DNA of 64,000 bases, taken from positions 8,897,878-8,961,877 of the forward strand of contig LR746264.1 in assembly GCA_902729315.2 (NCBI GenBank), in the 5' to 3' direction. Shown here piece after piece: positions 62,464 to 64,000 of the stretch (positions within the stretch are counted from its first letter, which is position 1; the number at the start of each line of letters is the position of its first letter). The notes under the pieces were generated by a model. That model was not told the origin of the DNA, did not search any database, and was given only the letters and a program-made list of their open reading frames with translations. The stretch comes from Spirodela intermedia (taxonomy: Eukaryota > Streptophyta > Magnoliopsida > Alismatales > Araceae). The position numbers and the translations under genes are program-made.

Positions 62464-64000
62464 GTGATTATTTTATGTGGATGCATTATATTAGTGTATC
62501 TCATTGGTTATTCAAGTAGCTATTTTCCCATTTTCGGAATTTTTTTAAAGATTTTCTTCGGATTTTGTCGAAGTTTGACTCGAGTAGGACTCAGTGGAAG
62601 TACTAATGTTGTTGACCGAGGCCAGTTTAAGTAGTCAGACTAAAGTATTTTTTTGGGAGGTTTCTAATTGGCGTCTTCATAATTTATATTTTTTTTCTAT
62701 CTAACTTGTGAATCGTCAGAGATCTCTGAGCTACTTCGTTCATTACAATCTCTGTCTAAGAGTCTAAGTCCCAGATCTCCCATCCCTCCTATTCATATAT
62801 AGGGAAGATGGGGCCCAATATTGGCCTATTGGGCCCACATCACAAGCAGCTTCTATTTTTATATTACAGTGATTATTATAAGGAGGGATAATAGGTAAAT
62901 TTCTCCTGTCTCTTCTTTCAGATTGATTGGTATTCTGGTTGTCTTTCTGTTCTCCTGGTTTAAATATTTAATAATAATAGTGACAATTATTTACCCATTA
63001 CTGTAACGCAAATCCAAATTGGACAAGTATGATATATTTTGGGGCATCATTTATTTGGCGTCATTGTACATCACTCATCTGATTATTTGTCTCAGATTTT
63101 GCTCAAAGAGTGACTTACTGTGCTGGACATATTGTGCCAACTTGCAGAAGTTTGGCAGGATTTTGGTGTTTTTTGAGTCATAAATTGCTTAGGAACAACC
63201 GAGTACACCCAAGTTGCTTTGGTCAAGGAATCACAAGGAGAATAATTTTATCTGCGGATGAAGTGTGAAATACTTGTCAAAAGTATACACGTTAGCACTG
63301 AACCACAACGCAGCTTCCATCAAGCTTTCTTCAACCAATTTTTTAAAAAACTTTAATTTACTCTGTCTGGTAGTGAGTTAATCTTTCAACTACATGTGTT
63401 GAGACATGTCGCATGCCTACGCATGGCTATGTGGATCGTAGGCCCAATAATCCATACCCAGGTGTAGTTGTTTGTCCTTTTGTTATCCTTTATGCTTTTC
63501 TTCTACCCTCAGGCTTGCTTTGATATTTTTAATTCCGTTTACAAATATAAGGACCCCCTACTTTTGTAGTGGGAAGTCTCGCAATCTTTTTTGTGAAGGA
63601 ACAATGCTTAAAATAATGCAGCTTTCTGTCCCAAACCTTTTTTTATGCTGATTTTCAAACGATGTCATTGCCCAATTTCTGTCATGATTTTCATGTACCT
63701 CTGCCCTGTCCTTGTTCCTTTGTATGTCTTTTTGTTTATCAATGAAAGATGGCTGGGCTTTCTGCTATTTTTCAAATCTTTCTGATAATCATCCATGAAA
63801 TGGTATAGAACCATGTCCTCCAGGCTAACAGTTTCATAAACATAAAAAAAAAAGACTTTCAGAGGAGACACTGTTTGTTGCGGCATCAGGTCAGCTTACT
63901 CTGGAATTAGCTTATTCGAGTAGGATTGGATTTTAGGGAGATTCTGGGACTATTATCTAGCCAATGTCCAGGGTGAATTAGACCTTAATCATAAGAAAAA
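62464..64000. other. WD40 gene intron 12 (to window edge)
   Basis: No further exon of the WD40 gene could be recognised. The short open frames here do not match the next expected repeats. A near-palindromic GGGCCCAATATTGGCCTATTGGGCCC lies at about 62812-62838. Confidence 0.55.

Overview
This is nuclear DNA of a flowering plant. The genes have many short exons with GT..AG introns, and the encoded proteins are recognisably plant versions: embryonic-factor-type AMP deaminase, glutamine-dependent asparagine synthetase, a SAC8-type phosphoinositide phosphatase, the GIY-YIG/glutaredoxin fusion GRXS16, peroxisomal ACX4 and mitochondrial NDA. The asparagine synthetase gene is strongly GC-rich and the spacers are full of CT/GA microsatellites. 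A monocot is my guess, but that is weak inference.

Layout: (1) 3-8538, plus strand: the last 14 exons of AMP deaminase, cut by the left window edge. (2) 8539-13995: a 5.4 kb spacer with no convincing gene, holding CT/TATC microsatellites, a degenerate ~40 bp repeat family and CpG-rich DNA that becomes the next promoter. (3) 14137-17250, plus: a complete 12-exon asparagine synthetase gene whose first intron appears to use a GC donor. (4) 18089-22969, plus: pieces of an unidentified gene split by a decayed Ty3/gypsy-type LTR element (18416-22630). (5) 23713-48796, minus: a run of genes on one strand, namely SAC8-like phosphatase (20 exons), GRXS16 (2 exons), ACX4 (12 exons), a small unidentified ORF and NDA (8 exons). 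(6) 49380 to the right edge, plus: the first 12 exons of a WD40 protein of the Lgl/tomosyn class, with a deleted Ty1/copia element lying antisense in its seventh intron.

For SAC8, GRXS16, ACX4, NDA, ASN and AMPD I assembled exons by hand. Each set joins in frame, with a total length divisible by three, and the product matches its family from end to end. That makes the models fairly secure even though single splice sites could be off by a base or two.

There is no operon-like logic. The genes are mostly housekeeping: purine salvage, nitrogen storage, phosphoinositide turnover, plastid redox, peroxisomal beta-oxidation, alternative respiration and vesicle docking. The points most worth checking are the GC-AG intron, the gypsy insertion at what looks like an intron/exon junction, the copia element that kept both LTRs, a perfect primer-binding site and its target duplication but lost integrase, a three-fold ~240 bp tandem repeat upstream of GRXS16, and the shared NDA/WD40 promoter with twin G-boxes. 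I found no clear sign of a wholly new biological system.
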